64,000 bases of DNA from Isoperla grammatica (GCA_945910005.1 OX246747.1:12429035-12493034); one strand, 5' to 3'; positions 21,958 to 33,001 are shown, counted from the first letter of the stretch. The notes: generated by a model not told the origin, from the sequence alone. Numbers and translations are program-made.

Positions 21958-23099
21958 TAAGGGCAGTTCCTGGATTTGGTCACGCTGTTCTTTCATTTGC
22001 ACAACTTGTTCAGCAAGTTGTTGTTGCAGTTGTTTTTGGACCTCAAGCAACGTCTTGATGGTCTCCTTTAGTTGAGCATTCTCGTGATCTTTAATTTCAT
22101 TGCGAGCCGCTGATTCTGCATGTTGGTTGGCGACAACATGTGCAAATGAAAAAGGTAGGTTTGTGGGTGGCTTCATGACGTTGTACCTACGTTTTGCTTC
22201 AGCGATTGAGACACGTTCTAGAGCCATTATTTCTTGTATTTTCCTCTCCTCGATCCACTTCGGGCAATCTCGGGAGGAGGCAATGTGGGGACCTTGGCAA
22301 TTGACACATTTTGTTGGGGATGTGCAGGCAGTGTCTTCATGGTAATCAAGACCACAGCCCGGCAAGTAGGCGCATTGTTACAATGGTTTTTTGTATGACC
22401 AAATCTATGGCAGGTAAAACATCTCATGGGATTAGGTACGTAGGTTTTAACGTCCAGGATGTGGAAACCAGCAACTATCTTGTTCGGGAGTTTGGGGGTT
22501 CTGAAGGTGAGAATAATTGTGGCGGTTGGCTTTAGTTGACCATCAATGCGTGATTTAATACGGTACAAATCAATAACACCTTGGGAGGCAAGTTCTTCTT
22601 TTATCTCATCATCGCTTGCGTACAATAAATCGGGACATCTTATGACTCCCTTAGATGTGTTTAAGCTGGTGTGAGGCTTAACCGAGATGTTGTAGATTAT
22701 TTGGGCTTAACGTCTCATATTTTTGCAACGAGGCTAATATGTTGTAACGGTTACCAAATGACGTTGCTTTGGATAATAGTTCGGATTGTTTATCAGAATT
22801 CGTTTCCACTAGAATAGTGCCATTACGTAGTTTTCTGGCATTTTTCACGGTGCCTGCAATACATTGAAGAGCTTTGACGATTACGAAAGGCGACTCTGTA
22901 AGAAAGGATTTATCGTCCTCTCGTTGAATAACAAAAAATCGTGGCTGAGTTTCAGTAGAAGTAAATGATTTGAGAACGGTATCTAGCGTGATCGGGGTGT
23001 CAAACAAAGATCGGGGACGTTTGTTGCTTTTATTAGCGTGGGTGTATGATATTAAAGGGGGAGGAAGGTTCCCAGGGGCGTGGTTTGTGCTGGAAGCCA
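21958..23099 (-). pseudogene. Jockey-type LINE ORF1 (gag-like, CCHC knuckles), broken
   Basis: ATG at 23099 starts MASSTNHAPGNLPPPLISY. The frame is interrupted by a 44-nt SINE tail (22695-22738) and resumes with DEIKEELASQGVIDLYRIKS and YVPNPMRCFTCHRFGHTKNH. It shifts near 22358 and continues CGLDYHEDTAC, KCVNCQGPHIASSRDCPKW and RKIQEIMALERVSIAEAKRR. The pre-knuckle domain and successive C-x2-C-x4-H-x4/5-C knuckles match the RNA-binding ORF1 protein of Jockey-clade LINEs. A Gln-rich coiled-coil-like end (LLEVQKQLQQQLAEQVVQ) follows, cut off at about 21958. ORF2 is absent. Confidence 0.8.
22695..22738 (-). mobile_element. SINE tail-only copy (44 nt) with 8-bp target duplication
   Basis: It runs from GATTATTTGGGCTTAACG to GCAACGAGGCTAAT, flanked by ATGTTGTA at 22687-22694 and 22739-22746. 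It lies inside the Jockey-type ORF1. This is the shortest complete insertion of the family in the window. Confidence 0.85.
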
Positions 23100-23149
23100 T
23101 AGTTGAATGGGGACAACCTACAAAAGTTTCCCGGAATGACAGACTCAAC

Positions 23150-23563
23150 TAACCCGTGTTGGTTCTACCACATAGGGCCTTGTAAACGGAACAGGGTCTA
23201 TTTCATGGGGCAGCTAGACATGACAACATACACCGTTCATGAAGTAGAGCCAGTAAACGATTTCTGCGTGCATCAGGAGGTATGTAGGAAAGTGCTAATT
23301 TCACGTCCGGATGGGACACAGACGCAATCGCCCTTCTAACAGTGCAGTTGGCCCCCGGCCCTGGGACGGTACCTAGAGGGACCTCCTGCACTGGGCATAC
23401 AACCGACGCAATCTGTGCCCAAGCCCAAGTGCTGTCAAATCAATCAGAGAGTCGAATCATAACCTAATCATTGCTGGGGTCGTCATCAGGGGAACAAGCC
23501 GTAAACAAACCATTTCGGGAGGGGGGGACTGGTGGGCGTTTGGATCGCAAAGAGGGCCGGCAC
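23150..23563. other. Region upstream of the Jockey ORF1, possibly its 5' UTR
   Basis: More GC-rich than the surroundings and directly upstream of the minus-strand ORF1 start. Its left end near 23400 is undefined. No conserved promoter motif is recognised. Confidence 0.35.
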
Positions 23564-24181
23564 CAGTGTTGTGACTTATCTAGATAAAATTATCTAGATA
23601 ACGTATCTAGATAAAATATTTTATCTATTATCTTTATCTAGCTAATTTTTTGGTGTTATCTTTATCTTTTATCTAGATAAAAATACAGATTATCTTATCT
23701 AAAATTTTTAGCTTTTAGATAAAAAAAAATAGATAAAATGTTTAACCATAATATAGATACAAAATAATAATAAAATATACCATTTTTCAAAATGAAAAAT
23801 ACTTCTACTGGTTTTCCCCTTTTTTGAAAATGGCGGCAATTTGTTATTGCCTCGTCTTAAAGAAAGTCGGTAAAGAAGATCACTACCACGCAACATGGTA
23901 TCCCATCCTTAAAATCTATCCCATCCTTAAAATCCATCCACATTATGATACATATGGAAAAAAAATAAGTAAATATTGCTTTTTAAGAAACATGTCAATA
24001 ACTCAATAATATCATTATTATCTTTTATCTTTTCAAAATTATCTAGATAATTATTTTAATCTTTTATCTATTATCTAGATAATTTTTTTGCAGTTTATCT
24101 TTTATCTTATCTAGATAATTTTTGGGGGAATTATCTTTATCTTTATCTAGATAAAAAATAAATCATCTAGTCACAACACTG
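23564..24181. mobile_element. Non-autonomous hAT with TATCTAGATA-rich ends
   Basis: The ends are CAGTGTTGTGACT and AGTCACAACACTG, flanked by identical GCCGGCAC at 23556-23563 and 24182-24189 (8-bp duplication). About 120 bp inside each end consist of repeated TTATCTAGATAA, TATCTTTATC and TTTTATCTA words; the middle is AT-rich without a transposase. Confidence 0.9.
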
Positions 24182-24876
24182 GCCGGCACGGATGAGGAAG
24201 AAGGTGATGAAAGTAAGAAAAGAGAAAAGATGATGAAGACAGAAATGAAAAAAGGGATGATTAAAGAAGTGCACGAGAGCCCTTTTTGCGGGCACCGGTC
24301 ACCACGAGGAGGGACCCACCTCGACCGGTTCGTTGCTTTTTAAGTGGATGATATCGTCCTTGATGTAGGTAAGCCTAAAAATTATTTTATTTAGAAATGT
24401 TAATTAACATTATGTTGCCTACACATTTTTGTTGTACGTACGTTTAGTCTTGCATTAACTCAACGGATCTCTCATTTTCTTTTGCTGAAGGTTCAGTTTC
24501 CTTACCAAAAACATAAAACCTCAGTAGTCTTACGTTTTGAGACAAATCGGGGACAATTGGGTGTTCCGAAAGCTTTTTTTTTAGACACTAGGTGCAGAAA
24601 TCTGGGACAATCCCGGTTTTCTGGGACGGATGGTCACCCTACCCCAAATTGAACAATATGATATTTCATTAAATTCCTAGCCCTAATAATAACAATAATA
24701 ATATTATTCTGTAACTCATTTCCAACTATGTCATGTTAAGTGGTTGTTGCCTACCCTTGTCTAGGTCATGAAACTGTCAGTGATTAATAATAATAAGAAC
24801 AATAATTTAATAATAATATGTAGGCCTATCTGTAGGCTAAGTAATCATGTAGCTTACATGTTTGTTTTTCGAATAG

Positions 24877-25135
24877 GATTCGGCCTCAAACACAACGCGA
24901 GATCAACATGTGTCGTATATGCACGACAGTTACCGCAAACAAGCCACAAGTAACCATAAGTGGTCACAGGTCATGTACTTATGACTATGTCTTTGACATG
25001 CCTGTGACACAAAAAGAAATATATGAAGCATTCGTGTCAAATTTATTCAATGGTGCTCTGGAAGGGTACAATGCAACTGTTCTTGCGTACGGGCAAACAG
25101 GTTCCGGAAAGACGTATAATATGGGCACAGGGTTT
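24877..25135 (+). pseudogene. Kinesin motor-domain exon (KIF21/KIF4-like), left arm copy
   Basis: The acceptor TTTTTCGAATAG precedes [18 protein letters not shown], then [40 protein letters not shown] and MGTGF. IRPQ, the C-x-I-C block, F/Y-D-Y-V-F-D and the P-loop GQTGSGKT place it in the N-terminal part of a kinesin motor, most like the KIF21/KIF4 group (from memory). The motor hydrolyses ATP to walk on microtubules. Here only this exon is present, with no first exon and no donor in this copy, where GGGTTTCAATGGAAG follows MGTGF. Compared with the right arm, it carries EAFVSNLFNGA and KTYN in place of [11 protein letters not shown] and KTYT, at otherwise conserved sites, so it looks like the more decayed copy. 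Confidence 0.8.
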
Positions 25136-25179
25136 CAATGGAAGAAATCTGAAGTATAAGTTAAAGTATATAAGTATAA

Positions 25180-25464
25180 GTATTCAAGGGGCGGCTCTAG
25201 TTCATTCATATTGACGGCTAGATTGGGAAGAACAGCACAAGCAACTATCACGTGCTGGACAGTCGTTAGTGCCAGACCAATCAGTACGTCAAACTCCCGA
25301 CTGTGGATGGGGTAACTTTTTGAGGGGGGGGGGAGCTCCTCAATAGCGCTTGGCAAATCATTAACCCTATTGATTGAAACCCCACAAATAAAGATCGATC
25401 GAGTAGAATCGTCAACTTTTTCTACCATCTTACTACAATTATCCTTATTGAGCGTGATAAACAC
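25180..25464 (-). pseudogene. PIF/Harbinger transposase C-terminal fragment, left arm copy
   Basis: The minus frame reads FITLNKDNCSKMVEKVDDST, then REFDVLIGLALTTVQHVIVA, CAVLPNLAVNMNE. The V-I-V-A-C-A-V-L-x-N-L-A segment corresponds to the conserved C-terminal helix of Harbinger DDE transposases (I-I-x-A-C-x-x-L-H-N). The histidine expected before N is proline here. The DDE catalytic centre is not in the arm. A continuation of the same tail (NLAVNMSEP) lies at 57845-58009. Confidence 0.6.
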
Positions 25465-25690
25465 ACGCTGTCACCACCACTGTGTTATTTACAGCGATCG
25501 ATCCTTATTTGTTTTGGCATAAGAATTTGAAGCTGTAGGCGTTGAATTGAAATTAACAAATTTAAACTAAAAATACCGGTTTGTTACGAATCTAACTTCA
25601 GCAACCTTTTTGGTTTTGTGTTTAATACACTCCGAGGGACACCAAATGTTGGTGAACGGCTCGTATGCTGGCCGCGTTCCAATGTTTGCC

Positions 25691-26408
25691 CAGCAGCCCA
25701 GTATAAAAAAATTGTGTCCTCAAGTCATTTACCATGACATCCTTTCCCCATTACATTGATCCCTAAGCCTAGGTATATGCTAGACCTAAGCATTCGTGTC
25801 CTACATTCGTGCATCACGTGTCCTACGTGCCACGCCATTTGGAATATTGTAAGGATTATCGCCACCAAAACGCCTCAAATAATCCTGCTGACTCTGCCCC
25901 CCATATTATGTCGTACCACGCCGGAAGACATAAAGCGGCTACACATGTACAACCGCTACATATTAAAATTGGGTGAAAAACGTAAATATGCACTTTTTAC
26001 TCATTTATAATCACCTTTGACTAATGATTTTCCTTTCGTGTAATCTGCATATATAACTTGCAAACGCCAATGTACGAGCTATAAGTAAAACGTGCACAAG
26101 CTCTTTCTAACGCCAAGCGATACGCCGAACGAGGCCTACTATGAGATGTAAGGAACCAAATAAGTATATACATACAAGTTTGAGTTTGAGTTAATTGGGT
26201 TTAAGGGCGCTTCAACCAGTTAGGTCATTTTGCGCCACCAAGATAATGTAACTCGTTACTTATTGTTTTATTGCATGATTGATTAATGGGGCTTAACGTC
26301 TCATATTTATGCAAACAAATAATGTAAGCGTGAAATTCAAGAATAAAAGCCTACAACAAAATGTTTTATTTCATTCATATTGGGCACGGGAGCAACCGGC
26401 GGCCAGAT
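25691..26408. other. Spacer of the inverted repeat
   Basis: A 718-bp unpaired segment between the arms. It holds an 84-codon frame without recognised motif (25756-26010) and a SINE tail at 26275-26314. Confidence 0.7.
26275..26314 (-). mobile_element. SINE tail-only fragment
   Basis: GATTGATTAATGGGGCTTAA plus CGTCTCATATTTATGCAA, about 40 nt matching the SINE 3' end. It lies in the loop of the inverted repeat. No target duplication stands out. Confidence 0.7.
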
Positions 26409-26634
26409 GGCAAACATTGGAACGCGGCCAGCATAAGAGCACTTCACCAACATTTGGTGTCCCTCGGAGTGTATTAAACACAAAACCAAAAAGGTTGCTG
26501 AAGTTAGATTCGTAACAAACCGGTATTTTTAGTCTAAATTTGTTAATTTCAATTCAACGCCTTCAGCTTCAAATTGTTATGCCAAAACAAATAAGGATCG
26601 ATCGCTGTAAATAACACGGTGGTGGTGACAGCGT

Positions 26635-26905
26635 GTGTTTATCACGCTCAATAAGGATAATCGTAGTAAGATGGTAGAAAAAGTTGACGATTCTACTCGA
26701 TCGATCTTTATTTGTGGGGTTTTAATCAATAGGGTTAATGATTTGCCAAGCGCTATTGAGGAGCTCCCCCCCTCTCAAAAAGTTACCCCATCCACAGTCG
26801 GGAGTTTGACGTACTGATTGGTCTGGCACTAACGACTGTCCAGCACGTGATAGTTGCTTGTGCTGTTCTTCCCAATCTGGCAGTCAATATGAATGAACCA
26901 GAGCC
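26635..26905 (+). pseudogene. PIF/Harbinger transposase C-terminal fragment, right arm copy
   Basis: It mirrors 25180-25464: FITLNKDNRSKMVEKVDDST, then after a frameshift near 26785 REFDVLIGLALTTVQHVIVA and CAVLPNLAVNMNEPEPPLE. It reads towards the centre-to-right, convergent with the kinesin exon of its arm. The frameshift is absent from the left copy. Confidence 0.6.
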
Positions 26906-26956
26906 GCCCCTTGAATACTTATATACTTTTACTTATACTTCAGATTTCGTGCATTA

Positions 26957-27215
26957 AAACCCTGTGCCCATAGTATACGTCTTTCCGGAACCTGTTTGCC
27001 CGTACGCAAGAACAGTTGCATTGTACCCTTCCAGAACACCATTGACTAAATTTGACACGCATGCTTCATATATTTCTTGTTGTGTCACAGGCATGTCAAA
27101 GACATAGTCATAAGTACATGACCTGTGACCACTTATGGTAACTTGTGGCTTATTTGCGGTAACTGTCGTGCATATACGACACATGTTGATCTCACGTTGT
27201 GTTTGAGGCCGAATC
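26957..27215 (-). pseudogene. Kinesin motor-domain exon (KIF21/KIF4-like), right arm copy
   Basis: On the minus strand the acceptor CGAATAG is followed by [22 protein letters not shown] sequence (upstream part slightly altered), [37 protein letters not shown] and then TAA. All P-loop residues and the KTYTMGTGF ending expected of kinesin-4 relatives are intact. An exon boundary normally follows close after MGTGF-D in such genes, but no donor is seen. It is the better preserved of the two inverted copies and probably closer to the source gene, which is not in the window. Confidence 0.8.
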
Positions 27216-27805
27216 CTATTCGAAAAACAAACATGTAAGCTACATTATTACTTAGCCTACAGATAGGCCTACATATTATTATTATTAAATTATTGTTCTT
27301 ATTATTATTAATCACTGACAGTTTCATGACCTAGACAAGGGTGGGCCACAACCAACAACCACTCAACATGACATAGTTGGAAATGAGTTACAGAATAATA
27401 TTATTACTGTTATTATTAGGGCTAGGAATTTAATGAAATATCATATTGTTCAATTGGGTGTAAGGTGACCATCCGTCCCAGAAAACCGGGATTGTCCCAG
27501 ATTTCTGCCCCTAGTGTCTAAAAAAAAAGCATTCGGAACACCCAATTGTCCCCGATTTGTCTCAAAACGTAAGACTACTGAGGTTTTATGTTTTTGGTAA
27601 GGAAACTGAACCTTCAGCAAAAGAAAATGAGAGATCCGTTGAGTTAATGCAAGACTAAACGGACGTACAGCAAAAATGTGTAGGCAACATAATGTTAGTT
27701 AACATTTCTAAATAAAATAATTTTTAGGCTTACCTACATCAAGGACGATATCATCCAATTAAAAAGCAACGAATATCATTAAATAACCTCCAAAACAACC
27801 TCCAT

Positions 27806-28184
27806 GATGATTGATTAATGGGGCTTAACGTCTCATATTTATGCAACGATGGCTAATCGAGACGATGAGCGGGTGATAATGAAGATGAGAAAGATGATAA
27901 TGAAGAATAAAGCCACATCCGAATCAGATCCATTGTACGTCGCGTGAGTCGTCATACGGGAGTCCAGCAAGGGAGGGCAGGGCCAAGTGGGAGGAGAAAT
28001 ATTCGATGGGACAAAGGGGGGAAAGGGGATTAGGGTGTGGACTGCACTTCGTCTGACTTCTCATCCTCGACCAGTCCGGCTTGGGTGGCCCTACCAGAAG
28101 CATACGCTTCCGCCGGCATAGCTCTCGGGATCAACAAAGCACGCAAACCTGCCCACCACGATAAGGTGGCAGTCCCTGGGAAGG
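27806..28184 (-). mobile_element. SINE, A-head long form (type ii), full length
   Basis: The tail is GATGATTGATTAATGGGGCTT, followed by the long body with CATCCGAATCAGATCC, the G-rich hinge and a full A head ending CTGGGAAGG (one base off the usual CTGGGCAGG). It directly adjoins the 180-bp tandem array. Confidence 0.88.
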
Positions 28185-31100
28185 ACCGGCCTAAGAGACG
28201 CATCCATTTTGTTGCAGGTCGCGCCACGGCGCGCTTTGGACCCTGGGGGAAGACAGAGCCCTGCTCCTTTACTTAAAAAAAAAAAAAGATACAAATGTAC
28301 AGGAAGCAGGGACATGTGGGTGCGTATGTGGGAGCGCCACATAGTGGAAGGTCAGAGAGAAGCACCGGCCTAAGAGAACGCATCCATTTTGTTGCAGGTC
28401 GCGCCGTGGCGCCCGCTGGACCCTCGAAGAGGACCGAGACCTCCTCCTGTACATACTTAAAAAAAAACATACAAATGTACAGGGGGCAGGTACATGTGGG
28501 TGCGTATGTGGGAGCGCCACATAGTGGAAGGTCAGAGAGAACCACCGGCCTAAGGGAACGCATCCATTTTGTTGCAGGTCGCGCCACGGCGCGCTTTGGA
28601 CCCTGCGGGAAGACAGAGCCCTGCTCCTTTACATTTAAAAAAAAAAAGATACAAATGTACAGGAAGCAGGGACATGTGGGTGCGTATGTGGGAGCGCCAC
28701 ATAGTGGAAGGTCAGAAGAAGCACCGGCCTAAGGGAACGCATCCATTTTGTTGCAGGTCGCGCCGTGGCGCCCGCTGGACCCTCGAAGAGGACCGAGCCC
28801 TCGTCCTGTACATACTTAAAAAAAAAGATACAAATGTACAGGGGGTAGGTACATGTGGGTGCGTATGTGGGAGCGCCACATAGTGGAAGGTCAGAGAGAA
28901 CCATCGGCCTAAGGGAACGCATCCATTTTGTTGCAGGTCGCGCCACGGCGCGCTTTGGACCCTGGGGGAAGACAGAGCCCTGCTCCTTTACATTTAAAAA
29001 AAAAAAGATACAAATGTTCAGGAAGCAGGGACATGTGGGTGCGTATGTGGGAGCGCCACATAGTGGAAGGTCGGAGAGAACCACCGGCCTAAGGGAACGC
29101 ATCCATTTTTTTGCAGGTCGCGCCACGGCGCGCGCTGGACCCTGGGGGAGGACAGAGCCCTGCTCCTTTACATTTAAAAAAAAAGGTTTAAATGTACAGA
29201 GGGAAGGGATATGTGGGTGCGTATGTGGGAACGCCACATAGTGGAAGGTCAGAGAGAAGCACCGGCCTAAGGGAACGCATCCATTTTGTTGCAGGTCGCG
29301 CCGTGGCGCCCGCTGGACCCTCGAAGAGGACCGAGCCCTCCTCCTGTACATACTTAAAAAAAAAGATACAAATGTACAGGGGGCAGGTACATGTGGGTGC
29401 GTATGTGGGAGCGCCACATAGTGGAAGGTCAGAGAGAAGCAGCGGCCTAAGGGAACGCATCAATTTTGTTGCAGGTCGCGCCGTGGCGCCCGCTGGACTT
29501 TCGAAGAGGACCGAGCCCTCCTCCTGTACATAAAAAAAAAAGATACACATATACAGGGGTCAGGGACATGTGGGTGCGTATGTGGGAGCGGCACATAGTG
29601 GAAGGTCAGAGAGAAGCACCGGCCTAAGGGAACGCATCCATTTTGATGCAGGTCGCGCTGTGGCGACCGCTGGACCCTCGAAGAGGACCGAGCCCTCCTC
29701 CTGTACATACTAAAAAAAAAGAAACAAATGCACAGGGGGCAGGGACATGTGGGTGCGTATGTGGGAGCGCCACATAGTGGAAGGTCAGAGAGAAGCATTG
29801 GCCTAAGGGAACGCATCCATTTTGTTGCAAGTCGCGCCACGGGGCCAGATGACCCTCAAAGAGGACCGAGCCGTCCTTCTGTACATACTTAAAAAAAAAA
29901 GATATAAATGTACAGGGGGCCGGGACATGTGGGTGTCATAGGGGAGCGCCACATAGTGGAAGGTCAGAGAGAAGCACCGGCCTAAGGGAACGCATCCATT
30001 TTGTTGCAGGTCGCGTCACGGGGCAAGATGGATCCTCGAAGAGGACCGAGGCCTCCTCCTGTACATACTAAAAAAAAAAGATATAAATGTACAGGGGGCA
30101 GGGACATGTGGGTGCGCATGTGGGAGCGCCACATAGTGCAAGGTCAGAGAGAAGCACCGGCCTGAGGAAATGCATCCATTTTGTTGCAGGTCGCGTCACG
30201 GTGCGCTTCGGACCCTGGGGGAGGACAGAGCCCTCCTCCTTTACATTTAAAAAAAAAAGATACAAATGTACAGGAGGCAGGGACATGTGGGTGCGTATGT
30301 GGGAGCGCCACATAGTGGAAGGTCAGAGACAAGCACCGGCCTAAGGGAACGCATCTATTTTGTTGCAAGTCGCGCCGTGGCGCCCGCTGGACCCTCGAAG
30401 AGGACCGAGCCCTCCTCGTGTACATACTTAAAAAAAAAGGTACAAATGTTCAGGGGGCAGGGACATGTGGGTGCGCATGTGGGAGCGCCACATAGTGGAA
30501 GGTCAGAGAGAAGCACCGGTCTAGGGGAACGCATCCATTTTGTTGCAGGTCGCGCCGTGGCGCCCGCTGGACCCTGGGGGAGGACAAAGCCCAATTTAAA
30601 AAAAAAACATTTAAAAAAAAAAGGTTTAAATGTACAGGGGGCAGGGACATGTGGGTGCGTATGTGGGAGCGCCACATAGTGGAAGGTCAGAGAGAAGCAC
30701 CGGCCTAAGGGAACGCATCCATTTTGTTGCAGGTCGCGCCACGGGGCAAGATGGATCATCGAAGAGGACCGAGACCTCCTCCTGTACATACTAAAAAAAA
30801 GATATAAATGTACAGGGGGCAGGGACATGTGGGTGCGTTTGTGGGAGCGCCACATAGTGGAAGGTCAGAGAGAAGCACCGGCCTAAGGGAACGCATCCAT
30901 TTTGTTGCAGGTCGCGCCACGGGGCAAGATGGACCCTCGAAGAGGTCCGAGCCCTCCTCCTTTACATACAAAAAAAAGATATAAATGTACAGGGGGCCGG
31001 GACATGTGGGTGCGCATGTGGGAGCGCCACATAGTGGAAGGTCAGAGAGAAGCACCGGCCTAAGGGAACGCATCCTTTTTGTTGCAGGTCTGAAAAGGGC

Positions 31101-31226
31101 AAGATGGACCCTCGAAGAGGACCGAGGCCTCCTCCTGTACATACTAAAAAAAAAAAGATATAAATGTACAGGGGGCAGGGACATGTGGGTGCGTATGTGG
31201 GAGCGCCACATAGTGGAAGGTCAGAT
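28185..31226. repeat. Tandem array, about 180-bp unit, 17 copies
   Basis: GTTGCAGGTCGCG-type words start at 28211, 28391, 28571, 28750, 28930 and so on to 31081, a spacing of 177-184 bp. Each unit contains an A-run before GATACAAATGTACAGG, then GACATGTGGGTGCGTATGTG, GAGCGCCACATAGTGGAAGG and CATCCATTTTGTTGCAGG. Two monomer types occur: GCCACGGCGCGCTTTGGACC with CTCCTTTACATTT, and GCCGTGGCGCCCGCTGGACC with CTCCTGTACATAC. They alternate strictly at the left end. Long frames on both strands (up to 260 codons) follow from the period being near a multiple of three and are not genes. Confidence 0.95.
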
Positions 31227-31533
31227 TAATTGATTATTTGGGCTTAACGTCTCATATTTTTGCAACGAGGCTAATTGAAACAATGAGTGGGTGATATATG
31301 AAGATGAAATAGGGGGCTGTTTGAGGAAAAGGGCCAATAGGATGGCGGGTTGGAAAGGGGAAGGGGGAGGAAAGGGGATTGGGGTGTCGACTGCACTTCG
31401 TCTGACTTCTCCTCCTCGACCAGTCCGGCTAGGGTGGCCCTACCAGAAGCATACGCTTCCGCCGGCATAGCTCTCGGAATCAACAAAGCACGCAAACCTG
31501 CCCACCACGATAAGGTAGCAGTGCCTGGGCAGG
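31224..31533 (-). mobile_element. SINE, A-head short form (type i), full length
   Basis: ATTAATTGATTATTTGGGCTT to CTGGGCAGG. It closes the right side of the 180-bp array. Confidence 0.88.
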
Positions 31534-31740
31534 TTGGCCTCTCTGCGCTGGGGGGATTTCTTATTGATTGATGTGTTGTTTCAAGTGTCAACGTCATGAT
31601 ACGTGAGGAACATGGTTACGTCGCTGTTTCAATTCGAACTCCGGTCTACGAGGTGTACGTACGGTAGGTTTAAGTACGGTTATAGTCTTAGTTATTACTT
31701 GAGTATAGCAATAAGATCTGATGCTTCTTTGTTTTTTTAG

Positions 31741-32780
31741 GACCTCTGAAAATTTAAAACCAACCGCCAGCAATACTAGCGTCCCATGTACACCCACAAT
31801 TGAGTGGGATTCAATGGGCCCAGGTACCCGTTGGAGGTGATGCGGCCTCACCAGCCGCTCAGTGCAACACAATCAAGTGGCAGCAGCCGGAGCACGACCC
31901 CCTTACCCAATTCATACCACTCATCCTCATTTGAGACGCGCATGCCTAGTCTTACTATGGGTGGTGCCGCTGCATCTTCAATGGGCGCCAATCCCATTCC
32001 ATCTTGTTCGCCCTCAACATTATCATCTAATTTCCATCCAGTATCATTAATCCCGTTCATCAACAATAAATTCCTGTCCATCAACATTACATTCCCGTTT
32101 GATTTGATTATTTGGGCTTAACGTCTCATAATTTTGCAACGAGGCTAATCGAGACAATGAGTGGGTGATAATGAAGATGAAATAGGGGGCTGTTTGGAGG
32201 AAAGGGGACAATAGGAGGGCGGGGTGGAAAGGGGAAGGGGGAGGAAAGGGGAAAGGGGTGTGGACTGCATTTCGTCTGACTCCTCCTTCTCAACCAGTCT
32301 GGCTAGGGTGGCCCTACCAGAAGCATACGCTTCCGCCGGCATAGCTCTCGGGATCAACAAAGCACGCAAACCTGCCCACCACGATAAGGAAGCAGTCCCT
32401 GGGCAGGATTATATTCCCGTCCATCAACAGTACATTCCCGTCCATCAACATTACATTCCTGTCCATCAACATCTAAATCCCTTCCAACGTCTCGAATGAG
32501 TTCGCCGGATGCCTTTCATGTCGAGAAAAAGCAGAAGGTGAAATCCTTGGAGACGTTCCTGAGAAAACAAATCTCCGAGAACAACAATACAGTCAAAGAA
32601 ATCCTAAGTAATACCCAATCCCAAACTATCCTATCAGATTCTGTGGACAAAAACTTTTCAAATTAATTATGTCAACTGTTCCATAACGTCAAGCCGCTCC
32701 AACGGAAGCTGGAATACCAGCATGACGTTATTCGTCTCATCAACTCCTACATCGGGGATAACGAAGATGACAATGTCTAG
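31741..32780 (+). pseudogene. C-terminal exon of a Myb/SANT-like (Harbinger partner-type) protein, split by a SINE
   Basis: The acceptor TTTGTTTTTTTAG (ends 31740) opens a coding-like stretch: TSENLKPTASNTS, then after a frameshift near 31803 a Pro/Ser/Thr-rich linker (SSGSSRSTTPLPNSYHSSSF). The SINE at 32099-32407 interrupts it. After the SINE come degenerate ATTCCCGTCCATCAACA repeats and, in frame, KKQKVKSLETFLRKQ, VKEILSNTQSQTILSDSVDK, an in-frame TAA (about 32665), then LEYQHDVIRLINSYIGD and a final stop. A low-complexity linker plus a short helical C-terminus after a Myb-like domain fits the second protein of PIF/Harbinger elements. Family assignment rests on context and architecture, not on a signature motif. 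Confidence 0.4.
32099..32407 (-). mobile_element. SINE, A-head short form (type i), full length with target duplication
   Basis: Flanked by ATTACATTCCCGT (32086-32098) and ATTATATTCCCGT (32408-32420), a 13-bp duplication with one difference. This fixes the 5' terminus of the family at CCTGCCCAGGG (minus strand) and the total length of the short form at 309 nt. Confidence 0.92.
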
Positions 32781-32805
32781 GGCCTCGCTGAGTAAACGTA
32801 GATAG

Positions 32806-32912
32806 ATTAATAGATATTTGGGCTTAACGTTTCATATTTTTGCAACTTGGCTAATCGAGACCAAATTGGCGAAGTGATAAAATTCGGGGCTGTTTGGAGA
32901 AAAGGGGCAAGT
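32806..32912 (-). mobile_element. SINE tail and partial body, ending at a GATA repeat
   Basis: GATATTTGGGCTTAACGTTTC through GGGGCTGTTTGGAG with several differences. It stops where the GATA microsatellite begins. Confidence 0.7.
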
Positions 32913-32913
32913 A

Positions 32914-32914
32914 G

Positions 32915-33001
<87 letters not shown>

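Larger units (their letters stand above)
24331..25690 (+). repeat. Left arm of a 1.36-kb inverted repeat
   Basis: It begins CGTTGCTTTTTAAGTGGATG and ends CGCGTTCCAATGTTTGCC. The right arm at 26409-27771 is its reverse complement with scattered differences. The arm holds a kinesin exon (plus strand) and a Harbinger transposase tail (minus strand). A 718-bp spacer separates the arms. Confidence 0.9.
26409..27771 (-). repeat. Right arm of the 1.36-kb inverted repeat
   Basis: Reverse complement of 24331-25690, from GGCAAACATTGGAACGCG to TTAAAAAGCAACG. Differences are mostly point changes and 1-4-nt indels. The arm ends about 35 bp before the next SINE tail. Confidence 0.9.

Noticed and set aside
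28635..29417. 260-codon minus-strand frame and similar long frames across 28.2-31.2 kb
   Set aside because: They are produced by a tandem repeat with a period near 180 bp (multiple of three). Both strands are open, and residues repeat with the unit.
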